From Streptomyces lilacinus (GTDB lineage: Bacteria; Actinomycetota; Actinomycetes; Streptomycetales; Streptomycetaceae): a DNA stretch of 13,895 nucleotides. The position numbers and the translations under genes were made by a program. This document shows positions 1 to 6,329 of the stretch, piece by piece (the stretch's first letter is position 1; each line of letters starts with the position of its first letter). Below the pieces are notes generated by a model, which saw only the letters and a program-made list of their open reading frames with translations, ran no database searches and was not told where the DNA came from. The stretch lies in contig KL569390.1 in assembly GCA_000715685.1 (NCBI GenBank), positions 36,585 to 50,479 of the forward strand. Direction: 5' to 3'.

Positions 1-1
1 G

Positions 2-742
2 CTGCGGGCCGCCGCGCTGCACGCCATGGCCGCACCGGAGCGGCACTTCCTCTCCTTCGACGGCCGCGACGGCGGTCGCACCGCCGAGGTCTTCGGCGAC
101 CTCTCCCGCGCCGAGCGGGTCGCCGTGCTGGTGCCGGGCTCGGACACCGACCTGGACCGGTACGGGCGCCTGCGGGCCGGCGCGGCGGCACTGCGCGGGG
201 AGCTGGGAGAGCGGTCCGCCGTCGTCGCCTGGCTCGGCTACGCGACGCCGGCCACCGTGAGCCCCGACGTCCTCACGGCCGGGCGCGCGGACGACGCGGC
301 GCCCCCGCTGCGCCGCTTCACGGCCCAGCTGCGCGCCGCCCGGCCCACCGCGCGGATCGCGGTACTCTGCCACTCCTACGGCTCGGTCGTCTGCGCACGG
401 GCCGCCTCGGACCTGCCGGTGTCCGACCTCGTGCTGTTCGGCAGCCCCGGCGCCGGCGCCGACACCGTCGGCCGGCTGCGGACGCGGGCCACCGTGTGGG
501 CGGGCCGGGCCCGCGGCGACTGGATAGCCGACGTGCCGCACGTACGGCTCGAACTGCCCTTCGCCACCGTCGGGCTGGGCGCCGACCCGGTGTCGAAGGC
601 GTTCGGGGCCCGGGTCTTCGACGCGGGCGACGGCGGTCACAGCGACTACCTCGAGCCGGGTTCCGTACCGCTGCGGAACATCGCCCGGATCGTCGCCGGC
701 ACGACGCCTTCGGGGTACGCGGAGGGGGGCCGTCGTGCGTGA
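2..742 (+). CDS. Alpha/beta hydrolase, DUF1023 type (5' end outside window)
   Basis: This is a probable serine hydrolase of the alpha/beta fold, of the DUF1023 type common in actinomycetes; its substrate is unknown. The frame is open to the left edge, and the residues before the first ATG (position 26) read LRAAALHAM, which looks like coding sequence, so the true start probably lies upstream. Counting from that ATG, the nucleophile elbow is C-H-S-Y-G with Ser117. The likely triad partners are Asp187 (GADP) and His205 (GGHSDY), in the usual order. The elbow has Cys where many hydrolases have Gly. No signal peptide or membrane segment is visible in the part present. The gene overlaps the start of the acyltransferase by 8 bases, so the two are probably translationally coupled. 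Fold and catalytic residues are seen; the role is not known. Confidence 0.88.
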   Translation: MRAAALHAMAAPERHFLSFDGRDGGRTAEVFGDLSRAERVAVLVPGSDTDLDRYGRLRAGAAALRGELGERSAVVAWLGYATPATVSPDVLTAGRADDAAPPLRRFTAQLRAARPTARIAVLCHSYGSVVCARAASDLPVSDLVLFGSPGAGADTVGRLRTRATVWAGRARGDWIADVPHVRLELPFATVGLGADPVSKAFGARVFDAGDGGHSDYLEPGSVPLRNIARIVAGTTPSGYAEGGRRA

Positions 743-1895
743 GCTCGTCCGGCGGATCGACTCCGCCACCCCGCCCGACCGCGACCGGGCCCTCGACGCC
801 CTGCGCGCCTTCGCCATCCTCGGCGTGGTGCTCGGCCACTGGCTGGTCACCGCCCTGGTCGCCGACAGCGGCACCGTGCGTTCCACCAGCCCGCTCGAGC
901 ACCTGCCCCACCTCGCCCCGGTCTCCTGGACGTTCCAGACCCTCGCCGTCTTCTTCCTGGTCGGCGGGCACGTCGGCGCCGGCGGCTTCGCCGCCGCCCG
1001 CGCCCGGGGGACGACGTACGGGAAGTGGCTGCGCGCCCGGACGGCGCGGCTGTTCCGGCCCGTCGTCCCCGTCCTGGTCGTGTGGGGCGCGGCGGCGGTC
1101 GGCATGCTCGCCTCGGGGGTGGGCTCCGAGACCCTGCACACGCTGCTCCAGCTGGTCCTGTCGCCGCTGTGGTTCCTGCTGGTCTTCGCGGCGCTGACGG
1201 CGGCGACCCCGCTGCTCGCCCGACTGCACCCGCTGTGGCCCCTCGCCGTCGTCCTGCACGTCGACCTGATCCGCTTCGGACTCGACGGTCCCGAGTGGCT
1301 CGGCTGGGTCAACGTGGCGGCGGGCTGGGCGGTCCCGTACTGCCTGGGCGCCGCCCGGGCCCGCGGCGCCCTGCGGAACCGCACGACCGAATGGGTGCTG
1401 CTGGTCGGCGGCGCCGCCGCCACGACCGGGCTGGTGCTGTGGGGCGGCTACCCCGCCGCCATGGTCGGCGTGCCGGGGGCCGCGATCTCCAACCTCAACC
1501 CGCCCACCCTCGCGGCGGTCGCCTTCGGCCTCGCCCAGTGCGGGGCGGCGCTGCTGCTGACCGGACCGCTGCGCCGGGTGCTCGCCCGGCCGGCTGCCTG
1601 GGCGGCGGTGGCACTGGTCAACCTCTGCGCCATGACCATCTTCCTCTGGCACCAGACCGCGATGATGGCCGTCACCGCGACCGGCCTGCTCGCCGGCCGC
1701 CCCCTGCCCGGCCTCCACACCGTGCCCGACGGCACGGACTGGCTCCTCGCCCGGCTGACCTGGCTGCCGGCGTTCGCCGCGGCGCTCCTGGTCTGCCGGG
1801 CCGCGTTCCACACGTACGAACGGAGGCGGCCGCGCGACCACGAGCGGGACCGTCCCAGGGGCGAAGGGCGTCCCGCCGCGCCGGCGGTGATGTGA
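735..1895 (+). CDS. Membrane acyltransferase family 3 protein
   Basis: This is an integral membrane O-acyltransferase of the acyltransferase-3 type (PF01757-like), 386 residues, a normal length. Such enzymes acylate sugars, lipids or secondary metabolites at the membrane; the acceptor here is unknown. The first membrane segment carries the family signature D21-x-x-R24 followed by H35. A later FFLVGG segment leads to a basic loop (RTARLFRP), and about ten hydrophobic segments follow, including one with LWHQT near residue 305. The C-terminal tail of about 25 residues is strongly basic and probably cytoplasmic. I chose the GTG at 735 because GGAGGGGGG lies at 721-729, about five bases upstream. 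It overlaps the upstream hydrolase by 8 bases, so the two form an operon and may act on a shared acylated compound (inference). Confidence 0.92.
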   Translation: MRELVRRIDSATPPDRDRALDALRAFAILGVVLGHWLVTALVADSGTVRSTSPLEHLPHLAPVSWTFQTLAVFFLVGGHVGAGGFAAARARGTTYGKWLRARTARLFRPVVPVLVVWGAAAVGMLASGVGSETLHTLLQLVLSPLWFLLVFAALTAATPLLARLHPLWPLAVVLHVDLIRFGLDGPEWLGWVNVAAGWAVPYCLGAARARGALRNRTTEWVLLVGGAAATTGLVLWGGYPAAMVGVPGAAISNLNPPTLAAVAFGLAQCGAALLLTGPLRRVLARPAAWAAVALVNLCAMTIFLWHQTAMMAVTATGLLAGRPLPGLHTVPDGTDWLLARLTWLPAFAAALLVCRAAFHTYERRRPRDHERDRPRGEGRPAAPAVM

Positions 1896-1903
1896 CCGCC
1901 GGC
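1880..1903. terminator. Hairpin over the acyltransferase stop codon, candidate bidirectional terminator
   Basis: A perfect 9-bp inverted repeat, GCCGGCGGT and ACCGCCGGC, has a 6-base loop GATGTG. It includes the end of the acyltransferase frame and lies 26 bases from the stop of the convergent TerD gene, so it could serve both directions. No U-tract is visible, which is common for actinomycete terminators. An alternative overlapping pairing (1895-1902 with 1905-1912, one G-U) competes with it. Confidence 0.55.
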
Positions 1904-1928
1904 CCCGGTGGTCGCCCTCCTGCCGGCC

Positions 1929-2510
1929 TCAGGCGAGGTCGACGCCGTAGTCCGTGACGATGCCGGCGAGCCCGTTGTCGTAACCCTGGCCGATGGCACG
2001 GAACTTCCACTCGCCGCCCCGGCGGTACAGCGCGCCGAAGACCATGGCGGTTTCGGTGGCGGCGTCGTAGGACAGTTCGTAGCGGCACATCTCGCGGCCG
2101 GTCGCGTTGTCGACGACACGGATGTACGCCTCGTCGACCTTCCCGAAGCTCTGCCCGCGGGCGGACGCGTCGTGGATGGAGACGGTGAACACCACCTGCT
2201 CCACGCCGCCCGCCCGGTCGAGGCCGTCGAGGTCGACGGTGATCCGCTCGTCGTCGCCGTCGCCCGCGCCCGTGGTGTTGTCACCGAGGTGGCGCACCGA
2301 TCCGTCGGGGGTGGAGAGGTTGTTGTAGAAGACGAAGTGCCCGTCGGAGAGCACCCTGTTGTCGGGACCGCAGACCAGGGCGGCGGCATCGAGGTCGAAG
2401 GCGACGCCTTCGGCGCCGACGTCCCAGCCCAGACCGACCGTCACGTCGGCGAGCGGCGTGCCGTCCTGAGTCAGGCTGGTGTTCTGTCCCTTGGCGAGGC
2501 TGGCACCCAC
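1929..2510 (-). CDS. TerD-family protein (tellurium resistance / stress type)
   Basis: This is a TerD-family protein of 193 residues, close to the usual length of about 190. TerD proteins bind calcium and act in the cytoplasm in tellurite resistance and general stress; in Streptomyces they occur as many paralogues, so I give no gene symbol. The N-terminus after the GTG start reads GASLAKGQN, typical of the family. Acidic calcium-site signatures are visible at FDLDAAALV (38-46), NNLSTPDGS (63-71) and GDGDDERITVDL (83-94). The open frame extends far upstream, but the family start fits only the GTG at 2510-2508; AAAGGA lies about 12 bases before it, slightly far. The gene is convergent with the acyltransferase and divergent from the nuclease gene, and it is probably monocistronic. 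No other ter gene is in the window. Confidence 0.93.
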   Translation of the reverse strand: MGASLAKGQNTSLTQDGTPLADVTVGLGWDVGAEGVAFDLDAAALVCGPDNRVLSDGHFVFYNNLSTPDGSVRHLGDNTTGAGDGDDERITVDLDGLDRAGGVEQVVFTVSIHDASARGQSFGKVDEAYIRVVDNATGREMCRYELSYDAATETAMVFGALYRRGGEWKFRAIGQGYDNGLAGIVTDYGVDLA

Positions 2511-2777
2511 GGTTCGGGGGGATCCTTTCGCTCGAGCTGCCGTCCATGTCCATGTTTCACGGCCATCGTCACGCAACAACGCCGGGTCCCACGCGATGGT
2601 TCCCGAGTTGCGCAAGTATGAAAACATGAGCCGGGCGAGCGGGCCGCATCCGGTCCGGCCGGACATACCCCATTTGTGCAGGTGTGGTAAGTCGAGGTTA
2701 CGCTGTGTCCCGGCCGGTCCGGGAATGCACGGCGGTCGGCCGCCCAGCGCTTGTTCGAAGACGTCGTGGGGGTTTGG
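2511..2777. promoter_or_regulatory. Divergent intergenic region between TerD and nuclease genes
   Basis: This stretch must hold promoters for both divergent genes. A weak candidate for the nuclease gene is TTGTGC (2674-2679) and TACGCT (2699-2704) with a long 19-base spacer. A perfect 12-bp palindrome GTCCGGCCGGAC lies at 2653-2664, but such palindromes are common at this GC content. The sequence around 2600-2632 is locally AT-richer (AAGTATGAAAACATG). No reliable promoter can be assigned by eye. Confidence 0.3.
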
Positions 2778-3524
2778 ATGCTGACGGGTCGTCGCCGCCG
2801 TGCCGGTGCCTTCGTGGTCACCGCGTGCGTCATGGGCCTCGCGCTCACCTGGTGCGGAACGAAGGGGGACGAGGCCGCGCCGTCGACTGCGCGGCCTTCC
2901 GCGTCCCCGTCCGCCGCGCCCCCGGGCCCGGGCTCGGGCTCGGGGGAAGACAAGGGTCGCGGCGCGGAACCCCTGCCCGGACTGCCCTCGGCCGGCGAGG
3001 CCCGCGCGGAGCTGGCCCGTCTGGTGGTGGCCGCGCCGCGCTCGATGTCCGGCTACAGCCGCGCCCGCTTCCCCCACTGGGCGCAGCAGGGCCACCGTTG
3101 CGACACCCGCGAGACCGTCCTGGCCCGCGACGGTCGGGCCGTGCGGCGGGACGCGGAGTGCCGGGCCGTCTCCGGCGCCTGGCACAGCCTGTACGACGGC
3201 AAGGACCTCAAGGCGGCGTCCGAGGTGGACATCGACCACATCGTGCCCCTGGCCAACGCCTGGCGGTCCGGCGCCGACGCGTGGGACACCGAACGGCGGA
3301 AGGCGTTCGCCAACGACCTGACGCACCCCCAGCTGCTCACCGTCTCCGCCGGCTCCAACCGGGCCAAGGGCGACCAGTCCCCGGACCAGTGGCAGCCGCC
3401 GGACACCGCGGCCTGGTGCGTCTACGGCAGGGCGTGGACCTCGGTGAAGTCCACCTACGGCCTCACCGTCACGAACGACGAACGCGCCATGCTCACGAAA
3501 ATGCTGGGCACGTGCCCCTCATGA
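2778..3524 (+). CDS. Exported HNH-type nuclease (GmrSD C-terminal / DUF1524-like)
   Basis: This is a predicted exported endonuclease with an HNH/DUF1524-like catalytic domain, 248 residues from the ATG at 2778. The N-terminus is basic (RRRR) followed by a hydrophobic stretch to residue 25, which is a signal peptide or anchor. A Ser/Pro/Gly-rich linker (about 36-60) precedes the domain. The catalytic core is D-I-D-H-I-V-P-L with His154, and Asn194 in SNRAKGDQ is the likely last HNH residue. Four Cys follow the leader (RCDT, ECRA, WCVY, TCPS), suggesting two disulfides and an extracytoplasmic location. Cys26 sits in L-T-W-C; Trp at -1 argues against a lipoprotein. I prefer ATG 2778, with GGGGGT five bases upstream, over the TTG at 2751. 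Likely a secreted nuclease for DNA scavenging or turnover; the target is unknown. Confidence 0.85.
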   Translation: MLTGRRRRAGAFVVTACVMGLALTWCGTKGDEAAPSTARPSASPSAAPPGPGSGSGEDKGRGAEPLPGLPSAGEARAELARLVVAAPRSMSGYSRARFPHWAQQGHRCDTRETVLARDGRAVRRDAECRAVSGAWHSLYDGKDLKAASEVDIDHIVPLANAWRSGADAWDTERRKAFANDLTHPQLLTVSAGSNRAKGDQSPDQWQPPDTAAWCVYGRAWTSVKSTYGLTVTNDERAMLTKMLGTCPS

Positions 3525-3602
3525 GAGACGCGTCACGAGAGACCGAGTCGTGAGAGACCGAGTCGTGAGAGACCGAGTCGTGAGGCACGAGTCATGAGGG
3601 GC
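3514..3602. repeat. 11-bp inverted repeat enclosing the tandem repeat array
   Basis: GCCCCTCATGA (3514-3524) and TCATGAGGGGC (3592-3602) are exact reverse complements. They enclose the whole tandem array in a 67-base loop. The left arm ends at the nuclease stop codon, and the right arm contains the ATG of the next gene. It could act as a weak terminator or sequester the downstream start; both are inference. Confidence 0.6.
3522..3594 (+). repeat. Tandem 15-bp repeat after the nuclease gene
   Basis: Three consecutive 15-base units lie at 3536-3550, 3551-3565 and 3566-3580; each reads GAGAGACCGAGTCG preceded by C or T. They are flanked by degenerate 14-base units at 3522-3535 and 3581-3594. 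The last two full units are identical. The period is a multiple of three, and the frame of the nuclease stays open through the array after its TGA. The degenerate last unit supplies GTGAGG, a plausible ribosome binding site for the next gene. There are no spacers, so this is not a CRISPR array. Confidence 0.9.
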
Positions 3603-3878
3603 GAGCGAGCCGACCACTGCGCGGGCGAGGTCACTGCCGGCCCCGGCGGGGCGATGACCGACGACGTCGGCGTCATCACCGGAGACCTCACCGTCGTCAC
3701 CGCCCGCCGCCCCGACGGCCTGGCCGACGTACGGGTGCAGTACACCGGCGCCGAGGAGTGGTACACCCTGACGGGAAGCCCCTGTCCGATTCCGCCCGGC
3801 GGCCTCCGGGCGCTCCACGACGCGGTCGTGGCGGCCGTCCGGGCCGGCGGCGGAGCCGAGGTGTCGGCGCCCCACTGA
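3594..3878 (+). CDS. Small protein of unknown function
   Basis: I do not recognise this family. It is a 94-residue soluble protein without a signal peptide or membrane segment. The core from about residue 21 (MTDDVGVITGDLTVV) looks like alternating beta strands, followed by a short helix (LRALHDAVVAAVRA). The ATG at 3594 has GTGAGG eight bases upstream, derived from the degenerate last tandem repeat, and the following codons keep high GC at third positions. ATG 3654 (74 residues) is an alternative start and may be the conserved one, but it has only a weak GC-rich leader. The gene sits 34 bases before the glutamine amidotransferase on the same strand, so the two are probably cotranscribed. It shares the reading frame of the upstream nuclease, separated by one TGA and the repeat array. 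Confidence 0.65.
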   Translation: MRGERADHCAGEVTAGPGGAMTDDVGVITGDLTVVTARRPDGLADVRVQYTGAEEWYTLTGSPCPIPPGGLRALHDAVVAAVRAGGGAEVSAPH

Positions 3879-3912
3879 AGCGGCACGCCCCGCCGACGGA
3901 GGAGGACCCCGC

Positions 3913-4782
3913 ATGTGTCGCCTGTTCGGCCTCAGCAGCGCGCCCCACCGCACGTACGCCACCTTCTGGCTGCTGGACGCTCCCGACAGCCTCAGGGACC
4001 AGAGCCACCGCGACCCGGACGGCACCGGCCTCGGCTGGTTCGGCGTCGACGGCACCCCGCACCTCCACAAGGCGCCGCTGGCCGCCTACGAGGACCGCGC
4101 CTTCGCCGCGGACGCCAAACAGGTGACGTCGGCGACCTTCGTCGCCCACGTCCGTTACGCCTCCACGGGCGGCCTCGACGCCCGCAACACCCATCCCTTC
4201 GAACAGGACGGGCGGTTGTTCGCCCACAACGGCGTCATCGAGGGCCTCGACGCATTCGACGCCCATCTCGGCCCCGACAGGTCCCTGGCGACGGGAGACA
4301 CCGACTCCGAACGCTTCTTCGCCCTGATCACCCGTGAGACCCGGGCCCATGGCGGCGACGTCGCGACGGGCATCGAACACGCCGCCCGCTGGGTGGCCCG
4401 ACACCTGCCCGTCTACGCCCTCAACCTCGTCCTCGCCACCCCGGACAAGCTGTGGGCGCTGCGCTATCCCGACACCCACGAGCTCTACGTCCTCGAGCGC
4501 CACGCGGGAGGCCTCCACGGCGCGCGGCATCTCGACCACAGCGGCACGGCCGGCCGTATGCGCGTCCATTCCGGCGACTTGGCCGAGACCCCGGCGGTGG
4601 TGATCGCCAGCGAACGCATGGACGACAACCCCCACTGGCGCCTCCTGGCCCCCGGCGAACTCCTCCACGTCGCCCCCGGCCCCCACGTCACCACCCGCAT
4701 CGCCCTCCCCGACCCGCCGACCCACCGCCTCACCCTCGCCGACCTCCGCCCGGAGGCCGCCGCGTCCCAGAAGGCGGCGTGA
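3913..4782 (+). CDS. Class II glutamine amidotransferase (YafJ-like)
   Basis: This is a stand-alone class II (Ntn-type) glutamine amidotransferase domain protein, 289 residues. Cys2, exposed after Met removal (MCRLFGL), is the expected nucleophile that releases ammonia from glutamine. Family motifs follow in order: HRDPDGTGLGWFG (32-44), HVRYAS (79-84), NTHPF (92-96), FAHNG (103-107) and TDSERFF (130-136). There is no synthetase domain or sugar-isomerase domain, so the acceptor of the ammonia is not shown. Length and motif order fit the YafJ-type group rather than PurF or AsnB. AGGAGG at 3900-3905, seven bases before the ATG, is a strong ribosome binding site. The protein is cytoplasmic. It is probably cotranscribed with the small gene upstream. 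Confidence 0.93.
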   Translation: MCRLFGLSSAPHRTYATFWLLDAPDSLRDQSHRDPDGTGLGWFGVDGTPHLHKAPLAAYEDRAFAADAKQVTSATFVAHVRYASTGGLDARNTHPFEQDGRLFAHNGVIEGLDAFDAHLGPDRSLATGDTDSERFFALITRETRAHGGDVATGIEHAARWVARHLPVYALNLVLATPDKLWALRYPDTHELYVLERHAGGLHGARHLDHSGTAGRMRVHSGDLAETPAVVIASERMDDNPHWRLLAPGELLHVAPGPHVTTRIALPDPPTHRLTLADLRPEAAASQKAA

Positions 4783-4851
4783 GGGACCGGCGGCACACGG
4801 GTATGACCGAATAAACCGCCAATTGCGAGATATGTCCCTTACGCTCTCGGC

Positions 4852-5127
4852 ATGCGCAATCATCGTTTGCTGGGTGTCGTCCTCGGTGGTGTCTCGATGG
4901 CCGCGGCGGCCGCCTGGGCGGTCGTCGTCGTCGCCGAGCACCCCGCCCCGCGGTCGGGCGGGCTCACCGTCGAGCAGGTGAGGGGCATCAGTGGGGACAC
5001 CTCCGGTGTCCCCAACCCCCGCCCCGCCGCCCGCGCCGGCGACATCGAGGGCGACGACCAGGGCCCCGACGACGACCTCGACGACGGAATCGTGGAGGGA
5101 ATCGTCGAGGGCCCCCTCGGCAACTGA
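4852..5127 (+). CDS. Small exported or membrane-anchored acidic protein
   Basis: I do not recognise this 91-residue protein. A basic N-terminus (MRNHR) and a hydrophobic stretch at about residues 7-27 form a signal peptide or single membrane anchor. The rest is low complexity, Pro/Ala/Gly-rich and then very acidic (GDDQGPDDDLDD, about 69-78), ending in a short IVEG repeat. No good ribosome binding site precedes the ATG, so the transcript may be leaderless or the call may be wrong. A perfect hairpin lies inside the frame at 4992-5014. The gene is convergent with the NTF2-like gene. Coding is supported by the leader-like N-terminus and third-position GC, not by homology. Confidence 0.55.
   Translation: MRNHRLLGVVLGGVSMAAAAAWAVVVVAEHPAPRSGGLTVEQVRGISGDTSGVPNPRPAARAGDIEGDDQGPDDDLDDGIVEGIVEGPLGN
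4992..5014 (+). repeat. Perfect 10-bp hairpin inside the small acidic protein gene
   Basis: TGGGGACACC and GGTGTCCCCA are exact reverse complements separated by the 3-base loop TCC. The position is about 140 bases after the ATG, inside the codons for SGDTSGVPN. It is strong enough to fold in RNA and could act as an attenuator, or it may be a chance effect of Gly/Thr/Val codons. Confidence 0.6.
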
Positions 5128-5156
5128 CCGCTCGGCGACCGACCGTCCCGGAAGGC

Positions 5157-5606
5157 TTACCGGGCCCGGGCGTCCGAGAGGGCATCACCCCAGCCGCTCT
5201 GAATCATGGTCTGAAAGGCCCAGGAGCCGCCTCGCCTCACCATGATGTCGGCGTACCGCAGTTGATGGGTGGTGCCGTCCGTGGTCATGGTCGCGTCGGT
5301 GAAGACCACGGCTATGGCGGGGCTGATAAAGACCGGCGTGCGCGTCGACTCGAAGGTGATGTCCCCCGCGCCGCTCTCGCTCATCACCCGGGTCATGGTC
5401 TCGACGAACTCAGCGCGATCCCACTGCGCGACGCGTCCGTCGCCCGCCGAGTCGTCGCTGACCAGGTTGAGCGGAAACACCGCGAGGTCGGCCATCCGCT
5501 CCACCTCGCGCCGGGCACTGAGCGCGTCGTAGTCGGCGAACCAAGCCTGGAGGCTCTCGCGGTCCTCGGCGGTGGGGGTGTATCCGGTGTCGGGCAGGAC
5601 GGTCAT
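5157..5606 (-). CDS. NTF2/SnoaL-like protein
   Basis: This is a 149-residue cytoplasmic protein with the NTF2/SnoaL/DUF4440-like pattern: an N-terminal helix region (TAEDRESLQAWFADYDALSARR, about residues 12-33), a DLAVFPL segment, a WDRAEF helix, and C-terminal strands ending in a Trp-containing strand (GGSWAFQTMIQSGWG, about 126-140). These folds make small cone-shaped pockets used by isomerases, cyclases and binding proteins; the ligand here is not known. The ATG at 5606 has GGGAGA a few bases upstream. An AT-rich palindrome at 5620-5629 lies just before the ribosome binding site and probably marks an operator. No partner gene is adjacent on the same strand. A small CCCGG/CCGGG hairpin (5147-5164) overlaps its TAA stop. 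Confidence 0.82.
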   Translation of the reverse strand: MTVLPDTGYTPTAEDRESLQAWFADYDALSARREVERMADLAVFPLNLVSDDSAGDGRVAQWDRAEFVETMTRVMSESGAGDITFESTRTPVFISPAIAVVFTDATMTTDGTTHQLRYADIMVRRGGSWAFQTMIQSGWGDALSDARAR

Positions 5607-5616
5607 GGGTTCTCCC

Positions 5617-5632
5617 TAGTCAAATTTGATTA
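5617..5632. promoter_or_regulatory. AT-rich palindrome, candidate operator of the NTF2-like gene
   Basis: TCAAATTTGA (5620-5629) is a perfect 10-bp palindrome. Adding one mismatched pair extends it to TA-x-TCAAATTTGA-x-TA over 16 bases. It sits 14-23 bases before the ATG of the minus-strand NTF2-like gene. Such an AT-rich symmetric site stands out in this GC-rich DNA and resembles operators of MarR-type dimeric regulators. No regulator gene is adjacent, so the binder is unknown. Confidence 0.5.
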
Positions 5633-5685
5633 CTCCCCCAGGATGCCACACCGGGACCGGTTCCCGCCGCCGGGAGCGGAACGCG

Positions 5686-5720
5686 GCTCGGGCCGGCACC
5701 CGTGGGGTGCCGGCCCGAGC
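5686..5720 (-). terminator. Strong 15-bp hairpin terminator
   Basis: GCTCGGGCCGGCACC (5686-5700) and GGTGCCGGCCCGAGC (5706-5720) are perfect reverse complements with a CGTGG loop. The hairpin lies about 140 bases beyond the stop of the secreted protein gene at 5859 and just upstream of the NTF2-like gene. It best fits an intrinsic terminator of the former. There is no U-tract. Confidence 0.75.
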
Positions 5721-5858
5721 GCGGAGTACGGCCAGGGAGAGAAGGAACTACGGGAATAGTGGGAAGCCGTCGCCCACGCCTACGCCGGCTTCATGCCCCG
5801 CATTCGCCCTGCCCTGGTTTGTTCAGGAGATGGGAGAGGGGCGGAAGGAGAAGAAGGA

Positions 5859-6329
5859 TCAGGAGGAAATGTCGAACACCATTTCTTCGGAGTGGCTGGT
5901 GGTGCCGCTCTCGAATCTGCTGGACTGCCACGTGCCGAGGCGAATTTGCAGTTTCTCCCGGGGGGAGACGTGCCCGGACACGGAGACGGGCAGCCGGCCG
6001 TAGCCGCCGTGGTCGCAGCCGGCCTTGCCGGTGAGCTGCCAGGGTTGGCTCTGGCCGGCGTGCTCGAGCCAGACGGTCGTCGGACGCGCGTCGGGGGAGC
6101 AGGTCGCCTGGAGCACGCCGTTGATGGTGTAGTTGCCGCTCCCGTCCCAGTTGAGCAGGCCGGCGAAGCTGGTGTACCCGATGCCGCTCGAGGAGGTGCG
6201 CTGCTGGGCGAGCCCGACGCGGTTCTGCCCCTCGGCGTGTGCGGCGGTGGCGGGGAGCAGGGCGGTGGCCGCTGTGGCGGCGAGGGCGGTCACCACGGCC
6301 TTGATGCTGGTCTTCACTGACAAATCCAT
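5859..6329 (-). CDS. Small secreted protein of unknown function
   Basis: I do not recognise this family. The 156-residue product has a clear Sec signal peptide: Lys at 6 and 10, a long Ala/Leu/Thr core, and likely cleavage after A-H-A at residue 32. The mature part of about 124 residues is rich in Gly, Ser and Thr with alternating strand-like segments. It has two Cys (77 and 105), probably one disulfide, suggesting a small beta-rich extracellular protein. The start is uncertain. ATG 6329 has no good ribosome binding site; the GTG at 6317, four codons in, gives a more typical leader with GGA about ten bases before it. The gene stands alone between two hairpin terminators. Confidence 0.72.
   Translation of the reverse strand: MDLSVKTSIKAVVTALAATAATALLPATAAHAEGQNRVGLAQQRTSSSGIGYTSFAGLLNWDGSGNYTINGVLQATCSPDARPTTVWLEHAGQSQPWQLTGKAGCDHGGYGRLPVSVSGHVSPREKLQIRLGTWQSSRFESGTTSHSEEMVFDISS

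Noticed and set aside
318..1841. Long minus-strand open frame (507 codons) opposite the hydrolase and acyltransferase
   Set aside because: It is antisense to two clear genes, is a low-complexity Arg/Gly/Gln-rich translation, and has no family motif; typical of high-GC DNA.
2853..2855. Lipoprotein assignment for the HNH nuclease based on Cys26
   Set aside because: The residue before Cys is Trp, which does not fit the lipobox requirement for a small residue.
2511..3326. N-terminal extension of the TerD frame by over 270 codons
   Set aside because: It would overlap the nuclease gene on the other strand; TerD proteins start at the G-x-S-L-A-K-G motif, which fits the GTG at 2510.
3522..3594. CRISPR array
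   Set aside because: The units are directly adjacent with no spacers and are only 15 bases long.
3913..4782. EgtC, PurF or asparagine synthetase assignment for the glutamine amidotransferase
   Set aside because: No synthetase or phosphoribosyl domain is present and no ergothioneine genes are adjacent; the motif set and length fit the YafJ-like group.
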